From NCBI RefSeq assembly GCF_022662335.1, contig NZ_JAKNQJ010000006.1, forward strand, positions 155,940 through 219,939: 64,000 bases of DNA, read 5' to 3'. Made by a program: the position numbers and the translations under genes. Each line of letters begins with the position of its first letter. Position 1 is the stretch's first letter. Positions 31,009 to 40,082 of the stretch are shown in pieces. The stretch is from Sphingomonas sp. CROZ-RG-20F-R02-07 (GTDB lineage Bacteria > Pseudomonadota > Alphaproteobacteria > Sphingomonadales > Sphingomonadaceae). The notes beneath the pieces are model-generated. The model was not told the DNA's origin. It searched no databases and saw only the letters and a list, made by a program, of their open reading frames with translations.

Positions 31009-32084
31009 TGGCCGATCATTCCGCACCCCCCATGGTGTCCGAGCCCAGCCCCGGCGAGATGCGCGATCCCGCGACTCGGCGGGAACTGAAAAAGGCCGCG
31101 GTGTGGCTGGGCCTGATCGCCGCCATGGCGATGACGGTGCTGCTCGTGCAGCCGCTGCTGGTGATCTTCGCCGGACTGGTGTTCGCCGCGATGCTCGACG
31201 GCGGTGTCCGGCTGCTCGGCCGCGTGCTGCCGATCGGGCGCGGATGGCGGCTGCTGATCGTGGTGCTCGCGGTGATCGCGTTCCTGCTCGGCACCTTCTA
31301 CCTGATGGGCGTCCAGCTTTCGGAGCAGGTGACGCAGCTCCAGCAGACACTGCAGACGCAATGGTCGCGGCTCGCGGCCTGGCTCAGTTCCAAGGGGATC
31401 ATGCCCGGCGCTTCCGACGTGAACGGGATGCTCCACCAGGCGATGGGTTCGGTCGGCAAGCTGACCAGCTTCGTCGGCACCGCGCTGGGCGCGCTGACCA
31501 CGACGGTGTTCATCCTGGTGCTCGGGCTGTTCTTCGCGATGGAACCGCGGATCTACGAGCGCGGGCTGCAATGGATGGTGCCGACCGATTCGCGCGCCGA
31601 ATTCACCAAGACGACCGAGCGGATGGGCACGACGCTGCGCCGCCTGCTCGCCGGGCGCCTGCTGGGCATGACGGTGGAGGGCGTGGCCACCGGGATCGCG
31701 CTCGAGATCGGCGGCGTGCCGATGGCGCTGGTGCTGGGCATCATCGCCGCGATCCTGGCCTTCATCCCCAATATCGGCGCGTTCATCACCGGCGCGCTGA
31801 TGGTCGCGGTGGGGTTCAGCGGCGGCATGCACACCGGGCTGTGGGCGCTCGGCACCTGGGCGTTCGTGCAGAGCATCGACGGCTATGTGGTGGTGCCGAT
31901 CGTCGCACGGCGCACGGTCGATCTGCCGCCGGCGCTGACGCTGTCGATGCAGATCCTGGCCAGCGCGCTGTTCGGGCTGCTGGGGCTGATGCTCGCCGAT
32001 CCGATGACCGCCATGATCAAGGTGGCGCTCGAGCGGAGTTCGGAGCGCGAGGCGGAGCGGATGGATGCCGATCCGGCTGCATGA
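31008..32084 (+). CDS. AI-2E family membrane transporter
   Basis: A 358-residue polytopic protein of the AI-2E (PF01594) family, which includes TqsA-like and sodium/proton-antiporter-like members. Conserved parts include LLVIFAGLVFAAMLDGGV, the ALVLGIIAAILAFIPNIGAF stretch and the terminal LFGLLGLMLADPMTA. The transported solute is not predictable. It is coupled to lepB, and its last 20 bases overlap the maleylacetoacetate isomerase start. Confidence 0.87.
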   Translation: MADHSAPPMVSEPSPGEMRDPATRRELKKAAVWLGLIAAMAMTVLLVQPLLVIFAGLVFAAMLDGGVRLLGRVLPIGRGWRLLIVVLAVIAFLLGTFYLMGVQLSEQVTQLQQTLQTQWSRLAAWLSSKGIMPGASDVNGMLHQAMGSVGKLTSFVGTALGALTTTVFILVLGLFFAMEPRIYERGLQWMVPTDSRAEFTKTTERMGTTLRRLLAGRLLGMTVEGVATGIALEIGGVPMALVLGIIAAILAFIPNIGAFITGALMVAVGFSGGMHTGLWALGTWAFVQSIDGYVVVPIVARRTVDLPPALTLSMQILASALFGLLGLMLADPMTAMIKVALERSSEREAERMDADPAA

Positions 32085-32703
32085 TTATTGGCGGTCGTCG
32101 GCCGCCTATCGGGTGCGGATCGCGCTTCATCTGAAGCGCGTCGCCTATGAAAGCGTGCCGATCGACCTGCTGACGGGTGCACAGCGGGGCGACGCCAACC
32201 GCGCCGTCCAGCCGCAGGGGCTGCTTCCCGCGCTGGTGGTGGACGGCATCGCGATCACGCAGAGCCTCGCCATTCTCGACTGGCTCGATGCGGTCTATCC
32301 CGATCCGCCGCTCTATCCGCGCGATCCGCTGGCGCGCGCGCAGACGCTGGCGCGGGCGCTCGTGATCGCGGCGGACATCCATCCGATCGACAATCTGCGC
32401 GTGCTGAAGCGGCTGGAGACGCAGTTCGGCGCGGATCAACCCGCCAAGGACGATTGGTATCGCCACTGGGTGATCGCAGGCTTCGACGCGCTGGAGGCGA
32501 TGGCGCCGGCGGATGGGCCGTTCCTGGGCGGCGCCGCGCCCGATGTGGCGGATCTCTGCCTGGTGCCGCAAATGTATAACGCGCGGCGCTTCGCGGTGCC
32601 GCTTGCGGCCTATCCGCGGCTGGTGGCGGCCGATGCCGCGGCCTGCGCGTTGCCCGCCTTCGCCGCGGCGCATCCGGACCGGGTGGCGCGGTCCACGGCC
32701 TGA
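32065..32703 (+). CDS. maiA: Maleylacetoacetate isomerase (zeta-class glutathione transferase)
   Basis: A glutathione-dependent enzyme of tyrosine/homogentisate breakdown that converts maleylacetoacetate to fumarylacetoacetate. The 212-residue protein has the zeta signature SSAAYRVRIALHLK, followed by NPQG-like VQPQGLLPALV and QSLAILDWLD. The C-terminal helical domain has VADLCLVPQMYNARRF. No other homogentisate-pathway gene is in the window, so a generic GST function is possible. Confidence 0.88.
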   Translation: MPIRLHDYWRSSAAYRVRIALHLKRVAYESVPIDLLTGAQRGDANRAVQPQGLLPALVVDGIAITQSLAILDWLDAVYPDPPLYPRDPLARAQTLARALVIAADIHPIDNLRVLKRLETQFGADQPAKDDWYRHWVIAGFDALEAMAPADGPFLGGAAPDVADLCLVPQMYNARRFAVPLAAYPRLVAADAAACALPAFAAAHPDRVARSTA

Positions 32704-32713
32704 CGCCCGGCGC

Positions 32714-33766
32714 TCACGCCAGCAGCGTGTCGAACAAGGCCAGATAGCGTGCTGCCGAATCGGTCCCCGGTGGCGGCACCGGCGCGGGGCGGGTCGCCGC
32801 CAGCGCGTGGCGCAGCGCGGTGACCAGGGCGGCGGGATCGTCGCGGGGGACGATGCGGCCGAGTTCCGGGCGCGTGACGATCTCGGCGATCGCGGCGCTG
32901 CAATCGGTGGCGACCACCGGCGTGCCGACCGACAGCGCCTCGCGCAGCACGCCCGGCACGCCCTCGTAATCCGAGGTGAGCGCCAGCACGGCGGCGCGCG
33001 CCATCGCCGGAAACGGATCGGCGGCATGGCCGGGCAGATGGACCCGGTCCGCGATCCCCAGCGCGCGCGCCTGGGCCGTGAGCGCACGGCGATCGGGGCC
33101 TTCGCCCAGGATCACGAGCGGCACGCCGTCCAGCGCGGCCATAGCGGCGATCAGCCGGTCCCAGCGTTTCTGCGGGCGCAGCCGGCCGACGCCGAGCACG
33201 AAGGGTCCCGTCGGCAGCGGCGGAACGGGCGCGCCGGGGATCGGCCGTGCGGGCGGGTTGGGGATCACGCTCGTCCGCCCCTCCATCCGCATCGCGCGCG
33301 CAGCGGCCGCGGCGGTGGCGGGCGTCATCGCGACGATATGATCGAGGAAGCGGCGATGCGCGGCGAGCCACCACCGATGCCCCGCCGCGACGACGGCGCC
33401 GTGATCGGCGCGATCGGGCGCGTTCGAGATCTTGGCGACGATCGGCGGGCAGGCGGCGCCGAGCCGCGCCTTCGTCCAGGCGGCGACCAGCGTATAATGG
33501 TTGCCGGGGCAGAAGAGGATGTCGGGCGACACCGCACGGACGATCCCCGGCACGGCGGCCATCGCCGCATAACCGCTGTGCCCCAGCACGATCGTCTCGA
33601 TCCCGTCCGGCAGTTCGGCGGCAAGCGGCCCGTCCGGCGATCCCATCACCAGCGTGACCCGCGCGCCGCGTTCGATCCAGTCCCGCGCCAGCCGCAGCAT
33701 CGCACGCTCCACCCCGCCGCCCGCCAGCGTCTGCGCAAAGGAGAGGATATGCCGCGGAGCCGCCAT
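32714..33766 (-). CDS. GT4-family glycosyltransferase
   Basis: A GT-B fold retaining glycosyltransferase of 350 residues. TLAGGGVERAMLRLARDW is the N-terminal donor-loop region, GVGRLRPQKRWDRLI opens the nucleotide-sugar domain, and SDYEGVPGVLREALSVGTPVV holds the EX7E motif. The start was set at ATG 33766 because family homology begins there; ATG 33781 is also possible. It opens a neighbourhood of envelope-sugar genes but is transcribed away from them. Donor and acceptor are unknown. Confidence 0.87.
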   Translation of the reverse strand: MAAPRHILSFAQTLAGGGVERAMLRLARDWIERGARVTLVMGSPDGPLAAELPDGIETIVLGHSGYAAMAAVPGIVRAVSPDILFCPGNHYTLVAAWTKARLGAACPPIVAKISNAPDRADHGAVVAAGHRWWLAAHRRFLDHIVAMTPATAAAAARAMRMEGRTSVIPNPPARPIPGAPVPPLPTGPFVLGVGRLRPQKRWDRLIAAMAALDGVPLVILGEGPDRRALTAQARALGIADRVHLPGHAADPFPAMARAAVLALTSDYEGVPGVLREALSVGTPVVATDCSAAIAEIVTRPELGRIVPRDDPAALVTALRHALAATRPAPVPPPGTDSAARYLALFDTLLA

Positions 33767-33900
33767 CAGGCGCCCGCGCATACAGGCTGGCGGGTGCCAC
33801 ACAACAGCCACCTTTGCGGGCCATGCGCCGGTTCCGTTCATCGGCCCGCAATGTTACCGCGTCTCTACCGCGGTGGCCTCCACCCGGAGGGCCCCGACGG

Positions 33901-34875
33901 ATGGAAGACGGAGTGGCGTTGAATCGATCCGAGGGACCAGCCGTGACGACGACTGCCGCCATTCCGCCCGTCCACCCCGCCGCGGGTGCCGACATCGCCG
34001 GGCTCGAGCCGCTGCGCACGATGCGCAGCCGCTGGCCCGCGGTGCTCGGCGCCGTGCTGACGCTCGCGATGATCGCCGGTCTGGGGCACGAGCTGCTGAA
34101 ATCGGGGCTGGCGGGCCTGTCGCGCTCGGTGCCGTCCGATCCGCGCTTCTATCTGTGTTTCGCCGCGCTCTACATGTCGCTGCCGACGGGGGACTATATC
34201 ATCTTCCGCCGGCTGTGGGGCATTCCCATCGGCGGCCTTGCCGCGCTCATCAAGAAGCGGATCGCGAACGAGGTGGTGTTCGGCTATTCGGGCGAGGCCT
34301 ATTTCTACGCCTGGGCGCGGGCGCGGGCGAAGATGGTGGCGGCGCCGTTCGGCGCGGTGAAGGACGTGTCGATCCTGTCGGCGATCGCCGGCAATGCGAT
34401 CACGTTGCTGATGATGGCGATCGCGCTGCCGCTCGGCCATGCGCTGATGAAGCCCGATCAGCTGCGGATGCTCGAGGGATCGGGGGCGATCGTCTTTGCG
34501 ATATCGCTGCCGTTCCTGATCTTTTCCAAACGCGTCTTCTCGCTGCCGCGCGGGCAATTATGGTGGGTGTTCGGCATCCACTGCCTGCGCCTGCTGGCGG
34601 GATCGGTGCTGATCGCGTTCGCCTGGCATTTCGCGCTGCCCGACGTCTCGATCGGCATGTGGCTGTTTCTGGCGGCGGGGCGGCTGCTCGTCTCGCGGCT
34701 GCCACTGGTGCCCAACAAGGACCTTCTTTTCGCCAATTTCGCGATCATACTGATCGGACAGGATCAGGAACTGTCCGATCTCGTCGCGTTTACGGCCGCG
34801 CTCCAGTTGCTCGTCCACGTCGTTCTGATCGTGGCGTTCAGCCTGAACGGTCTGGTCAGAAGGAAGTTCGCATGA
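33901..34875 (+). CDS. Polytopic membrane protein of unknown function
   Basis: I do not recognise this 324-residue protein. It has about seven or eight hydrophobic segments (for example VLGAVLTLAMIAGLGHELL and LLAGSVLIAFAWHFALP), with a conserved-looking cytoplasmic stretch LPTGDYIIFRRLWGIP and the FGYSGEAYFYAWARARAK region. The overall layout faintly recalls the LPG-synthase/flippase-type membrane domain, but that is weak. The ATG at 33901 has GGAGGG nine bases before it; a GTG at 33943 also has a fair ribosome site. Its stop overlaps the next gene (ATGA), and glycosyltransferases flank the pair, so a role in handling a lipid-linked sugar or exported glycan is plausible. Confidence 0.75.
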   Translation: MEDGVALNRSEGPAVTTTAAIPPVHPAAGADIAGLEPLRTMRSRWPAVLGAVLTLAMIAGLGHELLKSGLAGLSRSVPSDPRFYLCFAALYMSLPTGDYIIFRRLWGIPIGGLAALIKKRIANEVVFGYSGEAYFYAWARARAKMVAAPFGAVKDVSILSAIAGNAITLLMMAIALPLGHALMKPDQLRMLEGSGAIVFAISLPFLIFSKRVFSLPRGQLWWVFGIHCLRLLAGSVLIAFAWHFALPDVSIGMWLFLAAGRLLVSRLPLVPNKDLLFANFAIILIGQDQELSDLVAFTAALQLLVHVVLIVAFSLNGLVRRKFA

Positions 34876-35390
34876 CCCTCAGGACCGGTGCCGCCCTGCT
34901 CGCGATCGCGGCGTTCGCCGGCGCGGCGGGCGCACAGCCGACGATGCTGGGCGTCGACGCCGCCGCGTGCACCAGCGGCGAGGGGCCCGCGATCCAGGCG
35001 AACATCGAGGGGCTGAAGGACCGCAAGGGCGAGCTGAAGCTCGAACTCTATCCGCCCGACGAAGAGGATTTCCTGAAGGACGACAACATCCTGATCGCGC
35101 AGGGCAAGCTGTTCCGCCGGATCCGCGTGTCGACGCCTTCCAGCGGGCCGGTTTCGCTGTGCATCCGCGTGCCCCGGCCGGGGCGCTATGCGCTGCTGTT
35201 CACGCACAATCGCGACGGCAAGAACAAGTTCAGCTTCTGGAGCGACGGCGCGGGCTTTCCCAGCAACCAGCGGATCGGCCGCGCCCGGCCGAAGCTGGCG
35301 GGCGCACTGATCGAGGTTGGCAAGGGGGTTGTGGTGACGAACATCCATGCCCAGTATCTGCACGGCATCGGCGGCTTTTCGCCCAACTGA
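34872..35390 (+). CDS. Secreted DUF2141 protein
   Basis: A 172-residue protein with a signal peptide (TLRTGAALLAIAAFAGAAGA) and a beta-rich DUF2141 domain: EGLKDRKGELKLELYPPD, VSLCIRVPRPGRYALLFTHNRDGKNKF and the end GIGGFSPN. DUF2141 proteins are periplasmic or secreted and have no known activity. The start overlaps the preceding membrane-protein stop, and the next glycosyltransferase begins 11 bases later, so the three probably form one operon. Confidence 0.83.
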   Translation: MTLRTGAALLAIAAFAGAAGAQPTMLGVDAAACTSGEGPAIQANIEGLKDRKGELKLELYPPDEEDFLKDDNILIAQGKLFRRIRVSTPSSGPVSLCIRVPRPGRYALLFTHNRDGKNKFSFWSDGAGFPSNQRIGRARPKLAGALIEVGKGVVVTNIHAQYLHGIGGFSPN

Positions 35391-35401
35391 GGACGAAAGC
35401 G

Positions 35402-36580
35402 TTGCGGATCGTCGACGTCAACGAGCTCTACTCGCCGACCGGCGGGGGCGTGCGCACCTATATCGATCGCAAGATGGCGATTCTGGCCGATATGGGCCAC
35501 GAGCTGATCGTGATCGCACCCGGCCGCGAGGATGCGGTGGAAGAGCGCCCCGGCGGCGGCCGCATCCATTACGTCAAGGCGCCGGGCATGCCGTTCGACG
35601 CCAATTACGGGCTGTTCTGGGACGCCGCGCCGATTACCGATCTGCTCGACCGGATCGATCCCGACGTGGTCGAATGCTGCTCGCCCTGGCGCCCGGCCTG
35701 GATCGTCGGCGATTGGCAGGGCCGCGCGGTCAAATCCTATTTCATGCACAACGACAATATGGCCGCCTATGCGCAGCGCTGGTTCGAAGGCGTGGCGAGC
35801 CACGCGCGGATCGAACAGGCGTTCGCCTGGTACACGCGCTATATGGGCCGCTTCCTCGATCGCTACGACACCGTCGTCACGAACGGGCCGGCGCTGGAGA
35901 AACGGCTGCGCAACCGGGGCCTGCGGATCGACGTCGCGATGCCGCTCGGGATCGAGCGGCGGCATTTCTCGCCCGAGTTTCGCGACGAGCGGCTGCGCAC
36001 CGCGCTGCTGAAGCAATGCGACCTGCCCGCCGACGGCCGGTTGCTGCTCGGTTTGGGGCGGCACCATCCCGAAAAACGCTGGCCGATCGTGATCGACGCG
36101 GTGGAGCGGGCGGGCGCCAAGCTGCCGGTGGGATTGATCCTGATCGGCACCGGCAACGACAGCCCGCGCATGGCCAAGCGGATCGCGGGCTCGCCGCATA
36201 TCCGCATGTTCCGCCCGGTCTATGATCGCGAGCGGCTCGCGCGAATCATGGCGAGCTGCGACGCGCTGATCCACGGATCCGAGGCGGAGCCGTTCGGGCT
36301 CGTCGCGTCGGAGGCGATGGCGTCGGGCCTGCCGCTGATCGTGCCCGATACCGGCGGTTGCGCCGAAGTGGCGGAGCCCCGCGCGAGCGAACTCTACCGC
36401 GCGCGCGATGCGCAGGCGGCGGCGACCGCGATCATCCGGCTCTTCCGCCGCGACCCGCGCATGTTGCGCCGGGCCGCGATCACCGCGGCGGCGGGGGTGC
36501 GCAGCGACGCCGAACACGCCGCCGATCTCATGGCCTATTATCAGGGGCTGGTGGACGCCAAGCGGGCGCAGGCGGCCTGA
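35402..36580 (+). CDS. GT4-family glycosyltransferase
   Basis: A 392-residue GT-B glycosyltransferase. RIVDVNELYSPTGGGVRTYI is the N-terminal glycine loop, LLLGLGRHHPEKRWPIVIDA starts the donor domain, and HGSEAEPFGLVASEAMASG gives the EX7E motif. The start is a TTG at 35402 with GAGGA eight bases upstream, just after the DUF2141 stop. It is distinct from the other GT4 gene of the cluster. Its 3' end overlaps the convergent GT39-like gene by 53 bases. Confidence 0.87.
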   Translation: MRIVDVNELYSPTGGGVRTYIDRKMAILADMGHELIVIAPGREDAVEERPGGGRIHYVKAPGMPFDANYGLFWDAAPITDLLDRIDPDVVECCSPWRPAWIVGDWQGRAVKSYFMHNDNMAAYAQRWFEGVASHARIEQAFAWYTRYMGRFLDRYDTVVTNGPALEKRLRNRGLRIDVAMPLGIERRHFSPEFRDERLRTALLKQCDLPADGRLLLGLGRHHPEKRWPIVIDAVERAGAKLPVGLILIGTGNDSPRMAKRIAGSPHIRMFRPVYDRERLARIMASCDALIHGSEAEPFGLVASEAMASGLPLIVPDTGGCAEVAEPRASELYRARDAQAAATAIIRLFRRDPRMLRRAAITAAAGVRSDAEHAADLMAYYQGLVDAKRAQAA

Positions 36581-37961
36581 CCCACAGCCGCAGCGGCGCC
36601 GGCGCCGGCAGCGGCCGATAGCCGCGCGCGATCGCCGCGCGTTCCATCAGCGCGTCGAGCCCGGCATCGCCGCCCGTCCACGGTGCCTCGCCGCCGACCA
36701 GTACCGCATCGGGCAGCAGCGCCCGTCTCAGCGTGTCGCGCGAGACATAGCCGCGCGCCACGGCATCGCCGCCACGGAAGCGGAAGGCGAAGGGGCCGCC
36801 GGCGAAGCGCGGATCGGGCACCCGCCGCGCGGCCGGCAGCAATTCCGGCGAGAGCGTGGCGACAGGACCCCGCACGCCCGTCGCATCGAGCATCGCGCCC
36901 ACCGCCTGCCCGTTCCGCACCGCCGCGAACAGCGTTCCCCCGTGCGCCAGCGCCGCGACCGAGGGGGCAAGGCCCGCGGCGGCGAACGTCACCAGCGCGA
37001 TCCGCAGCGTACGTGCCGGCGGGTGCGTGCTCCACAGGAGCGCCGTGCGGACGAACAGGGGGGGCAGGACGGGCAGCAGATATTGCCGCCATGTCGGCAT
37101 CGGCAGCAGCGCGGCGACCAGCCCCGCGACGATCAGCCCGTCGAGCAGCGGCGCCCGCCGCCCCCGCACCGCCGTCCATGCCGCGAGCAGCGCCGGGCCG
37201 AGCGCGAGGAACTTCAGCGTATCGACCAGCTTGGCGGCGATCGACAGCTTCCAGGGCCGGTTCGCATAATATTCGGCGGGCGCGGTGGCGGGAAAGCGGA
37301 GCGTGCCGAACAGGAAATCTGCCGGGCTGGACGCCCAGGCCCAGAGGAGGAAGACGATCATCGGCGCGGCCCCGATCGCGCCCCAGAGCGGGCGGCGGCG
37401 TTCGACCAGCGCGTAAAGGCCATAGGCGATGGCGGGGACGGCATAGGAGATCTTCGCCGCCGCGGCGCCCGCGAGCAGCAGGCCGATCGCGGCGGCGTGG
37501 CGGCGCCCTGGTCGTTCGCCGACCGCGATCCACAACGCGACCGCATAGAGCGCGACGGGCAGCGCATCGTTGCGCGCGGTGCCGATGCTGAACAGCATGA
37601 TGTCGCAGGACGCGAACAGCGCGGCGCCGACCAGCGCAGCGCGCGGGCGGGCGCCCGCCGCCAGGCTGGCGCCATATACGGCGACGATCGCGAGCGTGCC
37701 GAGCAGCGCATTGGCGATCCGCAGCGCGGGCCAGGCCAGGGCGCCCGCACCCCAGGCGATCGGCGCGAAGAGCCAGGGCTGGAGCGGCGTCTGGAGATAG
37801 GCGAAATCGCGGTAGGGCCACAGCCCGTGCGCGACGAGGCTGGCGGCGGCGACATATTGGCTTTCGTCGTGATCGACCGGGCGGAGCAGCGCCAGCAGGG
37901 CGAGCACCAGCGCCAGCCCCGCCACCTCCCACCCGCCCGCCTTCGCGGTGCGTTCAGGCAT
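36528..37961 (-). CDS. GT39-like membrane glycosyltransferase
   Basis: A 477-residue multi-helix protein resembling the ArnT/PMT-2 superfamily of lipid-linked-sugar glycosyltransferases. The first periplasmic loop carries VDHDESQYVAAASLVAHG, matching the DE/DDE motif region of these enzymes, and PYRDFAYLQTPLQPWLFAPI follows. About ten hydrophobic segments come next, then a soluble C-terminal domain. The start overlaps the ubiG stop by eight bases. The sugar and acceptor are unknown. Confidence 0.8.
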   Translation of the reverse strand: MPERTAKAGGWEVAGLALVLALLALLRPVDHDESQYVAAASLVAHGLWPYRDFAYLQTPLQPWLFAPIAWGAGALAWPALRIANALLGTLAIVAVYGASLAAGARPRAALVGAALFASCDIMLFSIGTARNDALPVALYAVALWIAVGERPGRRHAAAIGLLLAGAAAAKISYAVPAIAYGLYALVERRRPLWGAIGAAPMIVFLLWAWASSPADFLFGTLRFPATAPAEYYANRPWKLSIAAKLVDTLKFLALGPALLAAWTAVRGRRAPLLDGLIVAGLVAALLPMPTWRQYLLPVLPPLFVRTALLWSTHPPARTLRIALVTFAAAGLAPSVAALAHGGTLFAAVRNGQAVGAMLDATGVRGPVATLSPELLPAARRVPDPRFAGGPFAFRFRGGDAVARGYVSRDTLRRALLPDAVLVGGEAPWTGGDAGLDALMERAAIARGYRPLPAPAPLRLWVRPPAPAWRPPAPDNRP

Positions 37962-38682
37962 GAACGGCAGTGACGAAATAATCGAGCGCCACCGAATCGG
38001 CGAGCGCGAAGCCGCGCGCCGGCGAGAAGCCCAGGCCTTGCACGTCGATGACGCGCAGCCCAGCTTCGGCCAGCCGGGCGGTCAGTTCGTCGGGGGTGAG
38101 GAACCGATCCCAGTCGTGCGTGCCGCGGGGGATCCGGCCGAAGCCTTCCGCGATGCCGATCATCGCCAGCTTCGACAGCGGCGTGCGGTTGGGGGTGGAG
38201 AGGATCATCAGCCCGGCCGGCGCCAGCGCGCCCGCAAGGCCGGTGACGAAGGCGGCGGGATCGGTGACGTGCTCGATCACCTCGAGGCTGGTGACGAGAT
38301 CGAAGCGCGCGTCGCCCAGCGTCTCGATCCCGCCCGCGCGGTAATCGATCGCGAGCCCGGCGGCGGCGGCATGGTCGCGCGCCACCGCGATGCTTTCGGG
38401 CGCGGCGTCCACGCCGGTGACGGCGGCGCCGAGCCGAGCGAGCGGTTCGCAGAGCAGCCCCGCGCCGCACCCCATGTCGAGCGCGGTTCGCTCGGCGAGC
38501 GGCGTGAAGCCGGTGCCGTCGCCGCCCCAATGCGCATCGATCCGCGCGCGGATATGGGCGAGGCGCGGCGGATTGAGCTTGTGGAGCATCGCCGAGCTGC
38601 CGGCCGGGTTCCACCAGTCCGCCGCCTGCCGGCCGAAATGGGCGGCCTCGCGCGGGTCGATCGTGTCGCTTGCGTTACGCAT
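37954..38682 (-). CDS. ubiG: Ubiquinone biosynthesis O-methyltransferase
   Basis: UbiG carries out both O-methylations in ubiquinone synthesis. The 242-residue protein begins with DPREAAHFGRQAADWWNP, typical of UbiG, and shows TALDMGCGAGLLCEPLARLGA (SAM site), GVDAAPESI and LMILSTPNRTPLSKL. It is first of a two-gene unit with the GT39-like gene and is divergent from lysC. Confidence 0.94.
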   Translation of the reverse strand: MRNASDTIDPREAAHFGRQAADWWNPAGSSAMLHKLNPPRLAHIRARIDAHWGGDGTGFTPLAERTALDMGCGAGLLCEPLARLGAAVTGVDAAPESIAVARDHAAAAGLAIDYRAGGIETLGDARFDLVTSLEVIEHVTDPAAFVTGLAGALAPAGLMILSTPNRTPLSKLAMIGIAEGFGRIPRGTHDWDRFLTPDELTARLAEAGLRVIDVQGLGFSPARGFALADSVALDYFVTAVHA

Positions 38683-38732
38683 TGTCGCTTCCTATCAGGC
38701 AGGCCGTTTTCCCCCAAGGAGATTGCGCCGCG

Positions 38733-39986
38733 ATGGGCCGGATCGTCATGAAGTTCGGCGGCACGTCGATGGCCGGGATCGAGCGGATCCGCAACGTGGC
38801 GGCGCGTGTGAAGCGCGAGGTGGAGGCGGGCAACGAAGTGGCGGTCGTCGTGTCGGCGATGGCGGGCGAGACGGACCGTCTGGTGGGTTTCTGCCGCGAG
38901 GCGTCGCCGCTGTACGACCGGCGCGAATATGACGTTGTCGTCTCGGCGGGCGAGCAGGTGACGAGCGGGCTGCTCGCGATCGCGCTCCAGGCGGCGGGCG
39001 TGCCGGCGCGGAGCTGGCTCGGCTGGCAATTGCCGATCCACACCTCGGACGCGCACGCCTCGGCCCGCATCGGCTCGATCGACATGGCCGCGCTCGACGC
39101 GTCGCTGTCGGGCGGCTGCGTCGCGGTGATCCCGGGGTTCCAGGGCGTGACCGAGGCGGGCCGGGTGACGACGCTCGGCCGCGGCGGATCGGACACGTCG
39201 GCGGTGGCGGTGGCAGCGGCGATGAAGGCGGACCGCTGCGACATCTATACCGATGTCGACGGCGTCTACACCACCGATCCGCGGATCGTGCCGCGCGCGC
39301 GAAAACTGTCGAAGGTGACATATGAGGAGATGCTGGAGCTGGCGAGCGTGGGGGCCAAGGTGCTCCAGACGCGCTCGGTGGGACTGGCGATGAAGGAGGG
39401 CGTACGCGTTCGCGTACTCTCGAGCTTCGAGGACGACCGGGACGAGGACGGCCATCGCGGCACGCTGATCGTGGGGGAAGAGGAAATCGACGACATGGAA
39501 CGCCAGCTCATCACCGGCATCGCGCACGACCGGAACGAGGCCAAGATCACGCTGACCCAGGTGAGCGACCGCCCCGGATCGGTCGCCGCGATCTTCGCGC
39601 CCTTGGCGGAGGCGGGGATCAACGTCGACATGATCGTGCAGAACGTCGCGCATTCGACCGGATCGACCGACGTGACCTTCACCGTGCCCTCGGCTGACCT
39701 CGCCCGCTCGGTGGACGTGCTGGAGCACGCGCGCGGCGCGATCGGCTTTGCCAGCCTCGTCCATGACGTCGCCGTCGCCAAGGTGTCGGTGGTGGGCGTC
39801 GGCATGCGCAGCCATGCGGGCGTCGCCGCCACGATGTTCACCACGCTCGGCGAGCGCGGGATCAACATCCAGGCGATCGCGACCAGCGAGATCAAGGTGA
39901 GCGTGCTGATCGAGGAGGATTATACCGAACTCGCGGTGCGCGTGCTGCACACCGCCTATGGGCTGGACGCCGACGCGGCGGCCTAG
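38733..39986 (+). CDS. lysC: Aspartate kinase
   Basis: Phosphorylates aspartate, the first step to lysine, threonine, methionine and diaminopimelate. The 417-residue protein carries VMKFGGTSMAGIERIRN, the LGRGGSDTSAVAVAAA catalytic stretch and two C-terminal ACT domains (QVSDRPGSVAAIFAPLAEAG and VGVGMRSHAGVAATMF), so allosteric control by lysine and threonine is expected. AAGGAG lies 11 bases before the ATG at 38733. It appears to be transcribed alone. Confidence 0.96.
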   Translation: MGRIVMKFGGTSMAGIERIRNVAARVKREVEAGNEVAVVVSAMAGETDRLVGFCREASPLYDRREYDVVVSAGEQVTSGLLAIALQAAGVPARSWLGWQLPIHTSDAHASARIGSIDMAALDASLSGGCVAVIPGFQGVTEAGRVTTLGRGGSDTSAVAVAAAMKADRCDIYTDVDGVYTTDPRIVPRARKLSKVTYEEMLELASVGAKVLQTRSVGLAMKEGVRVRVLSSFEDDRDEDGHRGTLIVGEEEIDDMERQLITGIAHDRNEAKITLTQVSDRPGSVAAIFAPLAEAGINVDMIVQNVAHSTGSTDVTFTVPSADLARSVDVLEHARGAIGFASLVHDVAVAKVSVVGVGMRSHAGVAATMFTTLGERGINIQAIATSEIKVSVLIEEDYTELAVRVLHTAYGLDADAAA

Positions 39987-40082
39987 CGCACCGCTCGTCA
40001 TCCCCGCCGGCGCGCGGGTGGCGGCGGAGTGGCGGTTCGGGAGAGGATTGCGGTTCGTCCTCCGCACGGGCATGCACGCGGC

